A program made the position numbers and the translations under genes. From assembly GCF_013337765.1 (NCBI RefSeq), contig NZ_VBSB01000036.1, positions 62,001 to 126,000 of the forward strand: a DNA stretch of 64,000 nt, written 5' to 3'. Origin of the DNA: Mycolicibacterium sphagni. GTDB taxonomy: Bacteria; Actinomycetota; Actinomycetes; Mycobacteriales; Mycobacteriaceae. The stretch's first letter is position 1; each line of letters begins with the position of its first letter. Positions 1-8,753 of the stretch are shown here, one piece after another. The notes under the pieces were generated by a model, which saw only the letters and a list, made by a program, of their open reading frames with translations, was not told the origin of the DNA and searched no databases.

Positions 1-615
1 CCGTCGGAAACCGTGACCGAAGCTGTGACGGAGGCCGAATCTGTCGATTCGGAATCCGAGGCCGAGCCTGTCGATACCGAACCGGCCCAGGCTTCCCCGG
101 ATATCTCCCCGAAACCGAAGCGCGGGCTCCGCCTGGGCACCGTGGCCGCTGTCCTTGCCGTCCTCGTGGTCGTCGCAGCCCTGCTTGGCGCGGGCGGATA
201 CATGCTCTGGCAACACCGCACCGCCGATCAGCTACAGCATCGCAACGCCGAATTCGCGGCAGCCGCCCGGCAGGGCGTCGTGAACCTGATGTCGCTGGAC
301 TACACCCACGCCGAGGAAACCGTCCAGCGGGTCATCGATGACTCGACCGGCAAGTTCAAAGCGAACTTCGAGGACGGCTCGGGCGATTTGATCAAAGCGC
401 TTACCGACGCCAAGGTCGCGACAAAGGTCACCGTCAACAACACCGCAGTCGAGTCAATGGACAAAGACTCGGCAACCGTTCTGGTCGCGGCGACCTCTCA
501 GCGGACCGGCCCCGATGCACCGAAGGAAGACCAACAGCCCCGGGTCTGGCGGGTGGTGGTCAGCCTGGTGCGCGAGGGAGATCAGCTGAAGATGTCGGAT
601 GTCGAGTTCGTCTGA
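1..615 (+). CDS. Mce-associated membrane protein (5' end possibly outside window)
   Basis: The frame is open from the first base, so the true start may lie upstream; the first start codon in the window is GTG at 13. An acidic, Glu/Ser-rich N-terminus precedes one membrane segment (about residues 43-66 from the GTG). A periplasmic domain follows, with the typical Mas-family pattern: an Ala-rich helix, Gln-Pro-Arg-x-Trp-Arg near the end, and a Val-Glu-Phe-Val C-terminus. Members of this family are encoded beside mce operons and are thought to help assemble or stabilise the lipid importer. It is transcribed toward the mce operon on the opposite strand and may belong to an upstream run of similar genes. 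Confidence 0.85.
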   Translation, partial: PSETVTEAVTEAESVDSESEAEPVDTEPAQASPDISPKPKRGLRLGTVAAVLAVLVVVAALLGAGGYMLWQHRTADQLQHRNAEFAAAARQGVVNLMSLDYTHAEETVQRVIDDSTGKFKANFEDGSGDLIKALTDAKVATKVTVNNTAVESMDKDSATVLVAATSQRTGPDAPKEDQQPRVWRVVVSLVREGDQLKMSDVEFV

Positions 616-655
616 CGGCGACGTAACCTGCCAAACCCGTTCTCCGGAAAGTCGA

Positions 656-691
656 GAGATAGTATTCTCCGATCACGAGAATGCCAATCTC
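656..691. promoter_or_regulatory. two candidate TetR-type operator sites upstream of the secreted-protein pair
   Basis: Positions 656-669 read GAGATAGTATTCTC, whose right arm TATTCTC is a perfect half-site of the region-wide repeat. Positions 677-691 read GAGAATGCCAATCTC, with arms GAGAAT and AATCTC. They lie 40-75 bases upstream of the start at 732. The left arm of the first site and one base of the second deviate from GAGAANNNNNTTCTC, so these are weaker members. Confidence 0.5.
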
Positions 692-731
692 GCAGCGTAC
701 GCAGCTTGGCTCGAAGGTGGAGGAAGCCGGT

Positions 732-1193
732 TTGAAGTCCCTCGCAATGACCACAGCACTGATGGCGGCTGCGGTGACCCTCGCTCCGCCCGCGGCTGCC
801 GAGATGAACCTGGGCAATTACGAGCTGAACATGCCAGACCGCAGGGATTTCCACACCTGGGTTTGGTCAGCGGTGACGCCGTGCAAAGTGCCGAACACGA
901 ACACCACCATCCCCCACTGCATTCACATCCTCACGCTGCCGCGGCCAATCGCGAAGGCCGTGCAGACCGACGTCGACGCCCACCTGGTCAACGGCCAGTA
1001 CAGCATGGCCATCGATGATCCGTTCGGACTGCGCTGCGGTGACATCTATTACGGACCAACGATTCCCACCCACGACGTCTACACGTGGGACGCGACAACA
1101 CTCGCCGGATCGATGGTGTCGACGTTCGACGCCGCATGTGACGGCGCCCCTGGCGGTAGCTTCACCTACCCGTTCAGCCTGAGCCGGATGTGA
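732..1193 (+). CDS. small secreted protein of unknown function
   Basis: A TTG start at 732 is preceded at good distance by a GGAGGA ribosome-binding site (718-724); an in-frame ATG lies at 747. The 153-residue product starts with a signal peptide (Lys-Ser then an Ala/Leu-rich stretch ending near Ala-Ala-Ala-Glu). The mature part has four or more Cys residues that could form disulfides outside the membrane, and no motif I recognise. Its stop overlaps the next start (GTGA), so the two are probably co-translated. Its position next to the mce operon and below operator-like repeats suggests an accessory envelope role; this is inference. Confidence 0.75.
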   Translation: MKSLAMTTALMAAAVTLAPPAAAEMNLGNYELNMPDRRDFHTWVWSAVTPCKVPNTNTTIPHCIHILTLPRPIAKAVQTDVDAHLVNGQYSMAIDDPFGLRCGDIYYGPTIPTHDVYTWDATTLAGSMVSTFDAACDGAPGGSFTYPFSLSRM

Positions 1194-1648
1194 CCATGCG
1201 AACCTCGAAGATTTCCGCCGTCGCCTTCGCCATTCTGTGCACCGCAACAGGTCTCGCGTCGCCGGCGCTGGCTGACGATCCCCCACCGGGTGATCCGCCT
1301 CCCCCGCCCGCATTCAACGTGCGGTACACGGTCACCGCCGACCAGCCGGTCAACGCCGAGATCTACTTCCGGGACACCGATCCACCCACGTTCTCCGACT
1401 ACAGCCACGACCCATACGTGTTCAGCCCCAACGTCGAAGCCACTGTTGGACCGGACAGGCCGTGGGTTCTCGAGGCCACCCTGACCGATCCCATGCAGTG
1501 GGGCATGGTGCTGGTCCAGGCCCAGAGCAGCCTCGGCGCGGTGCCCAAGGCGTCGGCAGGATTCAACTGCACGATGGCGATCAACGGCATCGTGGTGAAA
1601 CAGGACAGCGGCCCCAAGGGCGCACTGTGCTCGCTGCGCAATTGGTAA
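1190..1648 (+). CDS. secreted MmpS-like protein
   Basis: 152 residues from GTG 1190, overlapping the previous stop (ATG at 1196 is an alternative). A signal peptide ends near Ala-Leu-Ala-Asp and is followed by a Pro-rich linker. The rest resembles the periplasmic domain of MmpS proteins: a beta-rich segment, Pro-Trp-x-Leu in the middle, then Cys-x-Met-x-Ile-Asn-Gly-x-Val and a final Cys near the C-terminus. MmpS proteins assist MmpL lipid exporters and are usually membrane anchored, whereas this copy looks fully exported and no mmpL is visible nearby. It runs tail to tail with the gene at 1653, with four bases between the stops. Confidence 0.7.
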   Translation: MTMRTSKISAVAFAILCTATGLASPALADDPPPGDPPPPPAFNVRYTVTADQPVNAEIYFRDTDPPTFSDYSHDPYVFSPNVEATVGPDRPWVLEATLTDPMQWGMVLVQAQSSLGAVPKASAGFNCTMAINGIVVKQDSGPKGALCSLRNW

Positions 1649-1652
1649 GGCG

Positions 1653-2156
1653 CTACAGCTTCTTCATGTAGAACGGCATCTCTATCACCGGCCACTGATT
1701 GCGGCCGCACGATCCACTCGGGCCGATGACGCGGTTCTGCCCGGTGTATTCAGCGGCGGCAGCGTCGTAGTGCCCGTCGGAGCCGACCGGATAGATCTTG
1801 TACTCCTGAAAGCCCTCGATCGCCGCACCGTCAGCGCAGAAGCGCCAGTTGGGAATCGTGCGCTTGACGTACCACAAGCTGTTCGTCGTGTAGATCGGCG
1901 CGGTCCAGCCCGCATCGCTGGTCACGGTCCCGGTGCATTCGGTGGGTGAGATGCAGGTGGTCGAGATGGTCCAGGTGTTGCGTTCGGACGGCTGGTCCTC
2001 GTACCGCGAGTTCACTTTGGCCCATTCACCATTGGAGGACGTCGCGAACGTGCCGTTGATTCCCCACTGCTGGTCAGCCGCAGCGGGTGCGGCGCAGTTG
2101 AGCCCGGTCAGTATGACGGCCGCTCCGATGGCGGTCAGTGCTTGGACTACGCGCAT
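1653..2156 (-). CDS. secreted protein at the 3' end of the mce operon
   Basis: 167 residues, starting at ATG 2156. An AAAGGGG ribosome-binding site sits 7 bases ahead of this ATG, whereas the ATG at 2162 is too close to it. The signal peptide ends near Ala-Pro-Ala-Ala-Ala-Asp. The mature region is Trp- and Cys-rich, with a Trp-Thr-Ile-Ser-Thr-Thr-Cys segment, Cys-Thr-Gly-Thr-Val-Thr-Ser-Asp, and Val-Lys-Arg-x-x-Pro-Asn-Trp. I have seen this pattern in small exported mycobacterial proteins without known function. The gene follows mceF by 13 bases and is likely the last gene of the 15-kb operon. Confidence 0.8.
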   Translation of the reverse strand: MRVVQALTAIGAAVILTGLNCAAPAAADQQWGINGTFATSSNGEWAKVNSRYEDQPSERNTWTISTTCISPTECTGTVTSDAGWTAPIYTTNSLWYVKRTIPNWRFCADGAAIEGFQEYKIYPVGSDGHYDAAAAEYTGQNRVIGPSGSCGRNQWPVIEMPFYMKKL

Positions 2157-2169
2157 GGACATACCCCTT

Positions 2170-3876
2170 TCAGCTCTGCAGCATGTCCTGCCAGGTTGAT
2201 GCCGGCTTGGCCAGATTGGTCTGCCGGTACAGCGTCCCGTCGCCGCCCATGTACTGACCCGTGCGCGGATCGTACTTCGCGACCTGCAACGCAGGCGCTT
2301 GCCGGCGGCCGCCGTTGAACGCACTCGGGGCCGCTTGCGGCACTGCACCATCCGCGGGCGGCGGCACAAGATCGGGCGCCAGCATGTTGCCCGGACCCGG
2401 CAGGTTGATCGGCGCCGGGCCGATATTGCCTTCCGGACCCGGTGGCGTCACCGGTGGCGTCTGATAGATGGGTTGACCGGGTAACAGCGGCCCGGGACCG
2501 GTACCGGCGAAGTTCGGCGGCGGCGGATCCACCGGCGGAGCACCCGGCGGCGGCGCCGTCACTCCGGGAGGCAGCGGCGTGCCCTGCAGCGGCCCAAAAA
2601 TGTTGGAATCGGGCAGAGCCCGGCTATCGACCGGAACGCCCTGAGCGACCAGGCCCGGGTCGATGGGATAGGGGCCGAGGACGTGCTGACGCTGCGCGAG
2701 CGGCTGGAAGCCGTTGGGGTCGTTGCACAGTTCGACGGTCGGGGCACGCTTGCCCGGATGCTCCATGCACGGGTAATTGCGAGCACCACGGACCGCCACC
2801 GGGGAATCCTGCGGCAGCTTGCAATATAGGTTGTCCGGGGTGTCGATCACCGACGTGTCGGCGGGGTTGCGCCACGACGACGGCGGGAGGAAGCCGACCG
2901 TGCACGCAGCAGGATCGCCGAGGCCCAGTGAGAAGTCACCGTTCGGCAGACCGGTGGGGTTGTTGGTCGGCGCATACGTCTGAATCTGCGCGACGAACGG
3001 CGGCACCAGAACCAACAGCTGCTCGATCGACGGGTTGTAGGTCAACCCGATCTGGCCGAACGTCGTCAGATTCGCCAACAGCACCGGCAGCGTGGGCTTC
3101 AACTGCGCGAGCAGCTGCGACGTCTCCCGGGCGAACCCCGGCCCGTCGCGCAGGATCGACCGGAACTGCGGGTCATTGTTCGCGACCTGGTCGGTGATGC
3201 CGGCCAGGCTCTTGGCCCACGTCCGAATCGAATCGGCGGTCTGCGCCTGCGCCGCGACGAACGGGCGTGCGTCGTCGACGAGGGCACGGGTGTTGTCGGA
3301 TATCCCGTTCGCGTCCCTGGTGATGGTCGAACCAGAGTCGATCAGTGAGCCGAAGTCATAGCCGGTGCCGTTGAAGGCCTCGTAGGACTCACCGAGGAGC
3401 TGACTCAGCTTCTCCTTCGGAATGGTGTCCATCAGCTTGCTGACCTGGTCGAGCATCGGGCCCACCGATTGCGGGATCGACGTATTGCCGACCGCGATGA
3501 CCGAGCCGTCCTGCAGATAGGGCGCTTTGTCGTTGCGCGGCAACAACTCCACATACTGCTCACCTACCGCCGACATGCTGCGCACCTCGGCCTCGAGGTC
3601 CGCAGGAATCTTCGGCGACGTGTCCAACGACAACGTCGCCTGGGCGCCGGTGTCGGTCAACTCGACCGACGTGACCTTACCGACTTGCAGGCCCCGATAG
3701 GTGACGTTGCTGAACTGGTAGAGCCCGCCGGTGGCCGGCAGGTCCAGCTTGACGGTCAGCCGCCCCAGTCCCAGCAGCGTGGGGATCTGGATATACGCGA
3801 ACAGCATGACCCCGACACCGACGATCGAGGCAATCGTGAAGATGATCAGCTGAGTTCGGACGAAACGCGTGAGCAT
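2170..3876 (-). CDS. mceF: Mce family protein, F position
   Basis: 568 residues; last Mce subunit of the operon. One N-terminal membrane segment (about residues 8-30) precedes an MlaD/Mce domain (about 38-115, containing Val-Thr-Tyr-Arg-Gly-Leu-Gln-Val-Gly-Lys-Val). A helical region and a long Pro/Gly-rich C-terminal tail follow. In known systems the six Mce proteins form a tube across the periplasm that carries lipids to the YrbE permease. The ATG overlaps the mceE stop by one base (TGATG). The Pro-rich tail is long but usual for the F position. Confidence 0.93.
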   Translation of the reverse strand: MLTRFVRTQLIIFTIASIVGVGVMLFAYIQIPTLLGLGRLTVKLDLPATGGLYQFSNVTYRGLQVGKVTSVELTDTGAQATLSLDTSPKIPADLEAEVRSMSAVGEQYVELLPRNDKAPYLQDGSVIAVGNTSIPQSVGPMLDQVSKLMDTIPKEKLSQLLGESYEAFNGTGYDFGSLIDSGSTITRDANGISDNTRALVDDARPFVAAQAQTADSIRTWAKSLAGITDQVANNDPQFRSILRDGPGFARETSQLLAQLKPTLPVLLANLTTFGQIGLTYNPSIEQLLVLVPPFVAQIQTYAPTNNPTGLPNGDFSLGLGDPAACTVGFLPPSSWRNPADTSVIDTPDNLYCKLPQDSPVAVRGARNYPCMEHPGKRAPTVELCNDPNGFQPLAQRQHVLGPYPIDPGLVAQGVPVDSRALPDSNIFGPLQGTPLPPGVTAPPPGAPPVDPPPPNFAGTGPGPLLPGQPIYQTPPVTPPGPEGNIGPAPINLPGPGNMLAPDLVPPPADGAVPQAAPSAFNGGRRQAPALQVAKYDPRTGQYMGGDGTLYRQTNLAKPASTWQDMLQS

Positions 3877-5228
3877 CAGCCGCCCCCTCCCGTCGGCGGA
3901 GCCGGTGGCGTGCTGGCCGGCGGATTCGGTTGCGCGCCATAGGGCCCGGCGAAGATCGGCTTCACCCCGGCCGCAGCGAGTTGCGCCTCGGTGTAGATCT
4001 GAGTACCGGGCGCGGCGATCGGCGCAGGAGGCACAAACGGCAGGATCGGACCGATCTCGGCGATAGTCGACGGTGGCGGCGCTTGTGGCGGCTGCTCGTC
4101 GAAGACGTCCGGCGGTGGCGGGACCACCCCGGTCTTGAGTGGGTCATACGTGTAGTTCAGGTACGCCGGATCACCCGGCGCGGGAATGAGCTGCGCGCCT
4201 TCCTGTCCCCACCGGGTGCCCAGGAACAAGGTGCGCTTCAACCGCGGGACGGTGAGGTCGATCACCGTGAACAGGTTGTAGTAGTCACCGCGGATCGCCC
4301 GGTCCATGAAGCTCTGGGTGAACGGGAAGTGGATCGCGTATTCGAGCAGCGCGTCCAGATCCGGGCCGACATCGGCAAACGCCTTGAACGCCGGCTCCAG
4401 GTTCTTCAGGTTGGCCACCAGGTCGGCCTGCGATTCATTGACCAGTCGGTTGGCAGTGTTGCTGAAGGTGCCGAGCTTCTCCAACGCCGTTGTCAGCGTT
4501 GGCCTTTCCTTGATCAACACGTCGATCGCGGGCGGGATCTTCTCCAACGCCCGGCTGAGGTCGTCACGCTGGCCGGCGAACGTCGACGCCATCCGGTTGA
4601 GCGACTGAATGGCCAACACGATGTTGTCGCGCTGGCCGTCAAGTGTCCCGACGAAGGTGTCCAGCCGGGTGATCAGGTCGCGGAACGCGGCCTCGTTGCC
4701 GTTGACCGCCGTACTGAAGTTGTGGATGACATCGCCGATCTGCCCGAGACCGCCGCCGTTGACCACGGCCGCCAGCGAGGCCAGCGTCTGCTCGGTTGTC
4801 GGGTAGGTCGAGGACGCGTTCAGCGGGATCGTCCCGCCCGGGGTGAGCTTGCCGCTCGGCGACTGGCCGATCGGGGTGTTCAACGACAAGTGCATCGAGC
4901 CCAGCAAGCTGGTTTGTCCGACGCTGGCAACGGCATTGGCCGGCACCACAACATCGGGCTTCACCGAGAACTCCACGTCGGCGTGCCAGTTCTTGACCGT
5001 CAACTTTCGCACGCTGCCGACCACGACGTCGTTGATCATGACGGGTGAATTTGGTTCCAGCGTGGCAATATTCGCGATCTCCGCGTGGTAGACGCTGGCG
5101 TCGGACCCACGGCCCACCGCACCGGGCAGCGGGAGCGAGTTCACGCCCTGGAAAGCGCAGGCACTGGTGGTCACCGCGACGCATGAGCCGGCGATCACCG
5201 CCCGTCGCAGGGACTTTCCGCCGATCAT
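3876..5228 (-). CDS. mceE: Mce family lipoprotein, E position
   Basis: 450 residues. The N-terminus has basic residues, a hydrophobic stretch and a Thr-Ser-Ala-Cys lipobox (Cys about 24), as expected for the E-position subunit, which is a lipoprotein (LprK/LprN type) in known mce operons. The MlaD domain occupies about residues 45-125, followed by a coiled helical region and a Pro-rich end. Its start overlaps the mceD stop (ATGA). It probably anchors one chain of the Mce hexamer by lipid rather than by a membrane helix. Confidence 0.93.
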   Translation of the reverse strand: MIGGKSLRRAVIAGSCVAVTTSACAFQGVNSLPLPGAVGRGSDASVYHAEIANIATLEPNSPVMINDVVVGSVRKLTVKNWHADVEFSVKPDVVVPANAVASVGQTSLLGSMHLSLNTPIGQSPSGKLTPGGTIPLNASSTYPTTEQTLASLAAVVNGGGLGQIGDVIHNFSTAVNGNEAAFRDLITRLDTFVGTLDGQRDNIVLAIQSLNRMASTFAGQRDDLSRALEKIPPAIDVLIKERPTLTTALEKLGTFSNTANRLVNESQADLVANLKNLEPAFKAFADVGPDLDALLEYAIHFPFTQSFMDRAIRGDYYNLFTVIDLTVPRLKRTLFLGTRWGQEGAQLIPAPGDPAYLNYTYDPLKTGVVPPPPDVFDEQPPQAPPPSTIAEIGPILPFVPPAPIAAPGTQIYTEAQLAAAGVKPIFAGPYGAQPNPPASTPPAPPTGGGG

Positions 5229-6646
5229 GGCGTGCCTCCTGACTCTGCGGCCATCGGGGGTCCGCCAGGTGCCGGACCGGGCGCAGCCGGGTTCAACATG
5301 CTGGGCAACGACGAGATCACACTCGGAATCTGCGCGGGGGCACCGCCGGGCAGCAACTGAGCCGCACCCGGTGGGGCCTCGCCCGGGGCACGCCCGGTGA
5401 ACGGCGGTGGCCCAGGGGCCACACCCTCGTACGCCGAGATGGACGGCGGGATCGGGGCCACGCCGGGCTTCGGGCCGCCGGCACCGGGCGCCAGGTTCGG
5501 TTCGGAGTAGATGAGGTCGTCGGGGTTGGCCGCCGGCATCAGATAGGGATCGAAACCCAGCGGCAGGTAGTTGAAGTTCAGCAGGCGCAGCGCCGGACCC
5601 AGATACTGGCTGCAGAGCTTCGCCGTCTCCGGGGCCGTGGTGTTCTCGATCGCACCGATTGCGCCGCAGACGAACTCGGTCGGGTTGGAGAAGTTGTTCA
5701 ACACGAACTGACCCACCGCACTACCCGCTGACGGGCTGTAGATGTTGTAGGCGTTGACCAATGCGTTCGGCGCGATGTGGAGAACGTTTTCGATCTCCAT
5801 CTTGTTCTCGAGCAGGTTCGAGGTGACAGTGGTCAGGCGCTGGATCTGCTCGGAGGTCTGATTGCGGCTGCCCGCGACGAACCGCTGAATGTCGACGATC
5901 GCCACCGACAGGTTCTTCAACGCGCCGTCGAGGTCGGACCGATTCCCGTCGATCACGCTGGTCAGCGTGGCCAACCGGTTCTGGAACATCACCACCTGCT
6001 CATTGCTGTCGCGCAGGGTCGTGACGAACGTCTGAAGATTCTTGATGATGTCGACGATGTTGCCGCTACCGCTGGCCAGAACGCGGGATACCCCGGCGAG
6101 TTCGGTGATGGTCTGGCGCAGCTTGTCACCGTTGCCGTCGAGCGCGTTGGCGGCGCTGTCGATGAAGCGCGACACCGACGTGCCCGAGACACCGCTCTGC
6201 GGTCCGAGATCGGTGGCCAGCTTCATCAGCTGCTCCTTGACCTCGTCCCACTCCACCGGTACTGCGGTGCGGTCCAACGGGATCACCGCGTCATCGTCCA
6301 GCTTGGGCCCGACATTGTTGCGGTAAGCGGGTGTCAGCTGCACATAGCGGGCGGCGACCAGGTTCTGCGCCACAATGATCGCTTTGGCGTCCTTGGGGAT
6401 GGGGACATCGCGGTCGACATCGAGCACCAGCTTGGTCTGGGCGCCCTGCGGTTCGATCGCCTTGATGGTGCCGACCTTCACGCCGGATACCCGGACGTCG
6501 TCACCCGGATAGATACCCGTCGCCGTGGTGAAGATCGCGTTGACCGTCTTCGGGCCGAAGAAGACGTTGCGCACCAGCACCGCAACACCGACCACGAGAA
6601 CCCCGGCCAACGCCACCGCCAGCAGCTTGACCCAACGTCGGCTCAT
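5225..6646 (-). CDS. mceD: Mce family protein, D position
   Basis: 473 residues: N-terminal membrane segment (about residues 7-27), MlaD domain (about 36-115, with the Val-Ser-Gly-Val-Lys-Val-Gly-Thr motif), helical barrel segment with Asn-rich coiled stretches, and a Pro/Gly-rich tail. The order in the operon and the tail composition fit the D position. Start and stop overlap neighbours (TGATG with mceC, ATGA with mceE), consistent with translational coupling and fixed stoichiometry of the importer. Confidence 0.93.
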   Translation of the reverse strand: MSRRWVKLLAVALAGVLVVGVAVLVRNVFFGPKTVNAIFTTATGIYPGDDVRVSGVKVGTIKAIEPQGAQTKLVLDVDRDVPIPKDAKAIIVAQNLVAARYVQLTPAYRNNVGPKLDDDAVIPLDRTAVPVEWDEVKEQLMKLATDLGPQSGVSGTSVSRFIDSAANALDGNGDKLRQTITELAGVSRVLASGSGNIVDIIKNLQTFVTTLRDSNEQVVMFQNRLATLTSVIDGNRSDLDGALKNLSVAIVDIQRFVAGSRNQTSEQIQRLTTVTSNLLENKMEIENVLHIAPNALVNAYNIYSPSAGSAVGQFVLNNFSNPTEFVCGAIGAIENTTAPETAKLCSQYLGPALRLLNFNYLPLGFDPYLMPAANPDDLIYSEPNLAPGAGGPKPGVAPIPPSISAYEGVAPGPPPFTGRAPGEAPPGAAQLLPGGAPAQIPSVISSLPSMLNPAAPGPAPGGPPMAAESGGTP

Positions 6647-7728
6647 CAGCGCGAACCTCCCGGAATACCGTTGTAGGGCAGCGGCAACTCTGCACGTGGC
6701 CCGGTGGTATCCGCCGGCTGGCCGGCATTGACGCCGCGACGGAAGCCGAATGCGTAATCCATGAACGGCTGCAGCAGCTGCGCGGGCTGCAGGTTCGGCA
6801 CGTAGGCGTTGTAGTACGGGCCGTTGGCCAACGTCTCACCTTCGGACAGGACGAACTTCTTCACGTTCGGCAGCATCTTGGCGATGTTGTCTTTGTTCTT
6901 CTCCAGAACGGCGACAACCGAATTGAGCCGCTCCAAGGTCGGAGCGAGTTGCTTTTCGTTGTCGGACACCAGACCGGACAGCTGCACCGATACGGCCGAC
7001 GTGTTGGCCAGCAGGTCGACGATCGCCTCCCGCCGATCGTTGAGCACTCCGATCAACTCGTTCGCGTTGAGGATCAAGGTGTTGAGCTGCTGACTGCGCT
7101 GACCCAGCACCGTGGTGACGTCGGCGGCGCTTTTGAACAGACCGGCCAGGTTCTCGTTGCGGCTGTTGAGCGATCGGGACAACCGGCTCAGCCCGTCGAA
7201 GGTCGGTCCCAGCTTGGGGGCGAGTTGGTCGATGGTGGCCGAGAGCGTGTCCAGCGACTGGTTGAGCGAGGCGGTATCGGTGCCCGCCGTATTGCTGGTG
7301 AGGTCGCTGACCGCCTCGGTGAGTGAGTACGGCGACGAGGTGCGCGTCGTCGGAATCACGTCGGCCGAACGCAGACTCCCGCTGCCGGCTGACTCCAGGG
7401 TGAGCACACGCTCGCCCAGCAGGGAGCCGGTGCGGATATGGGCGGAGGTCTGCGACCCGAGCGGATACTTGCCCGTGGTGGTGAAGGTGACCAGTGCGTC
7501 GCCGTTGTCGAGCTGTACGTCGGTGATCGAGCCCACCTTGATTCCGGAGATCGTGACGTCGTTGCCGACAGTGATCCCGCCGGCCTCGCTGAACAACGCC
7601 TGGTGGCGGACAGCGGTGGCCAGCTGGATCAGACGTTCCGGCTGGAGGCCGACGGCGATCACGAGCAAGATCAAGACGGCGCCGATGAATCCGGCGCGGA
7701 ACAGGTTTGAATCGCGATATTTCAGCAT
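6646..7728 (-). CDS. mceC: Mce family protein, C position
   Basis: 360 residues from ATG 7728, which overlaps the mceB stop by one base (TGATG); an upstream in-frame codon at 7743 would lie inside mceB and is less likely. One N-terminal membrane helix, an MlaD domain (about residues 30-105, Ile-Ser-Gly-Ile-Lys-Val-Gly-Ser), and a helical region. The protein ends with a short Pro-containing tail, shorter than in D and F. Confidence 0.92.
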   Translation of the reverse strand: MLKYRDSNLFRAGFIGAVLILLVIAVGLQPERLIQLATAVRHQALFSEAGGITVGNDVTISGIKVGSITDVQLDNGDALVTFTTTGKYPLGSQTSAHIRTGSLLGERVLTLESAGSGSLRSADVIPTTRTSSPYSLTEAVSDLTSNTAGTDTASLNQSLDTLSATIDQLAPKLGPTFDGLSRLSRSLNSRNENLAGLFKSAADVTTVLGQRSQQLNTLILNANELIGVLNDRREAIVDLLANTSAVSVQLSGLVSDNEKQLAPTLERLNSVVAVLEKNKDNIAKMLPNVKKFVLSEGETLANGPYYNAYVPNLQPAQLLQPFMDYAFGFRRGVNAGQPADTTGPRAELPLPYNGIPGGSR

Positions 7729-8753
7729 CAGGGCTCTCCGCACCTACCGGATTCTTGCTTGATCATCGGGAAGACCCCGGTCCGTCCCTGCAGGTCGGTG
7801 ACCCGGATGGAGAGGCCGCAGATGTAGTACATGATCCAGCTGCCGTACGCGCCGAGGCGGGCCATCTTGCGGTAGTTGTCCGGACCTCGCTGCAGGCCCC
7901 GATCGAACACGATCTTGTTGTCGTCCAGCAGCGGTGCGAGCCGGTTGAGCTGGTCGATGTCACCCTTCAACGGGGCCCGCGCCTCGCCCAGAAGGCTTGT
8001 CAGCGAGGCGGTCCCGTTGTCCAGCTGGGTGATCGCCGTGCCGATCGGGTCGCGGTCCTGCGCCAAACCGGTGATCAATTTCTCCAGCTTGTCGATGGCC
8101 CCGGAGAACTTGTCACCGTCTTGGGCGAGCGTGTCGACGACGACCCTCAGGTTGTCGATCAGCTGCTCGACGGTCTGGCTGTTGTCGGCCAATGCATTCG
8201 AGAAGGACGTCGTCTTTCCCAGCAGCGAGTCGAGCGTGTCGCCCTGGCCCTGGAGGATGTTGATCAGCGACGAGGTGAGCGCGTTGACGTCCTGCGGGTT
8301 GAGCCCCTGGATCACCGGCCGCAGACCGCCGAGCAGGAGGTCCAAGTCCAGTGCGCCCTGAGTTCGGTCCTTGGGGATCCGCGAACCCGCCGGCAGCACC
8401 CGGTTCGAGCCGGGTCCGTCGACGAGTTCCAGGTACCGGTCACCGGTCAGGTTCAAATACCGAACTGCCGCTTGGGTTCCCGTGGTCAGGACGATGTCGC
8501 GGTCGGCGTCGAACTTGACCAGGACACTTTTGTCAGGTTGCAGGTCCACACTGCTGACCGTGCCGACCCGGACTCCCGCGACACGCACCGTGTCGCCGTC
8601 CTTCAACCGGGACGCGTCGCCGAACACCGCCGAGTACCCCGAGGTCGAGCCGCTGCGGTAGTTGCTGAACGTCAAGAACAGGAAGGCGGTCAGGACCACC
8701 ATCACGACGGCGAAGGCGCCGAACTTGACGAGTGTGCTTGTGGTGCGCATCAT
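7728..8753 (-). CDS. mceB: Mce family protein, B position
   Basis: 341 residues from the ATG at 8753, which overlaps the mceA stop (ATGA). A longer reading back to 8936 would run through mceA. One N-terminal membrane helix (about residues 9-30), an MlaD domain (about 38-115, Val-Ala-Gly-Val-Arg-Val-Gly-Thr), and helical repeats with Leu-Leu-Gly spacing. The C-terminus carries two Cys residues (Tyr-Ile-Cys-Gly and Arg-Cys-Gly-Glu-Pro), as is common for the B position. Confidence 0.92.
   Translation of the reverse strand: MMRTTSTLVKFGAFAVVMVVLTAFLFLTFSNYRSGSTSGYSAVFGDASRLKDGDTVRVAGVRVGTVSSVDLQPDKSVLVKFDADRDIVLTTGTQAAVRYLNLTGDRYLELVDGPGSNRVLPAGSRIPKDRTQGALDLDLLLGGLRPVIQGLNPQDVNALTSSLINILQGQGDTLDSLLGKTTSFSNALADNSQTVEQLIDNLRVVVDTLAQDGDKFSGAIDKLEKLITGLAQDRDPIGTAITQLDNGTASLTSLLGEARAPLKGDIDQLNRLAPLLDDNKIVFDRGLQRGPDNYRKMARLGAYGSWIMYYICGLSIRVTDLQGRTGVFPMIKQESGRCGEP

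Noticed and set aside
3930..5048. Long plus-strand open frame (372 codons) opposite mceE
   Set aside because: Arg/Val/Asp-rich composition is the usual antisense shadow of a high-GC gene; mceE on the other strand has full family features.
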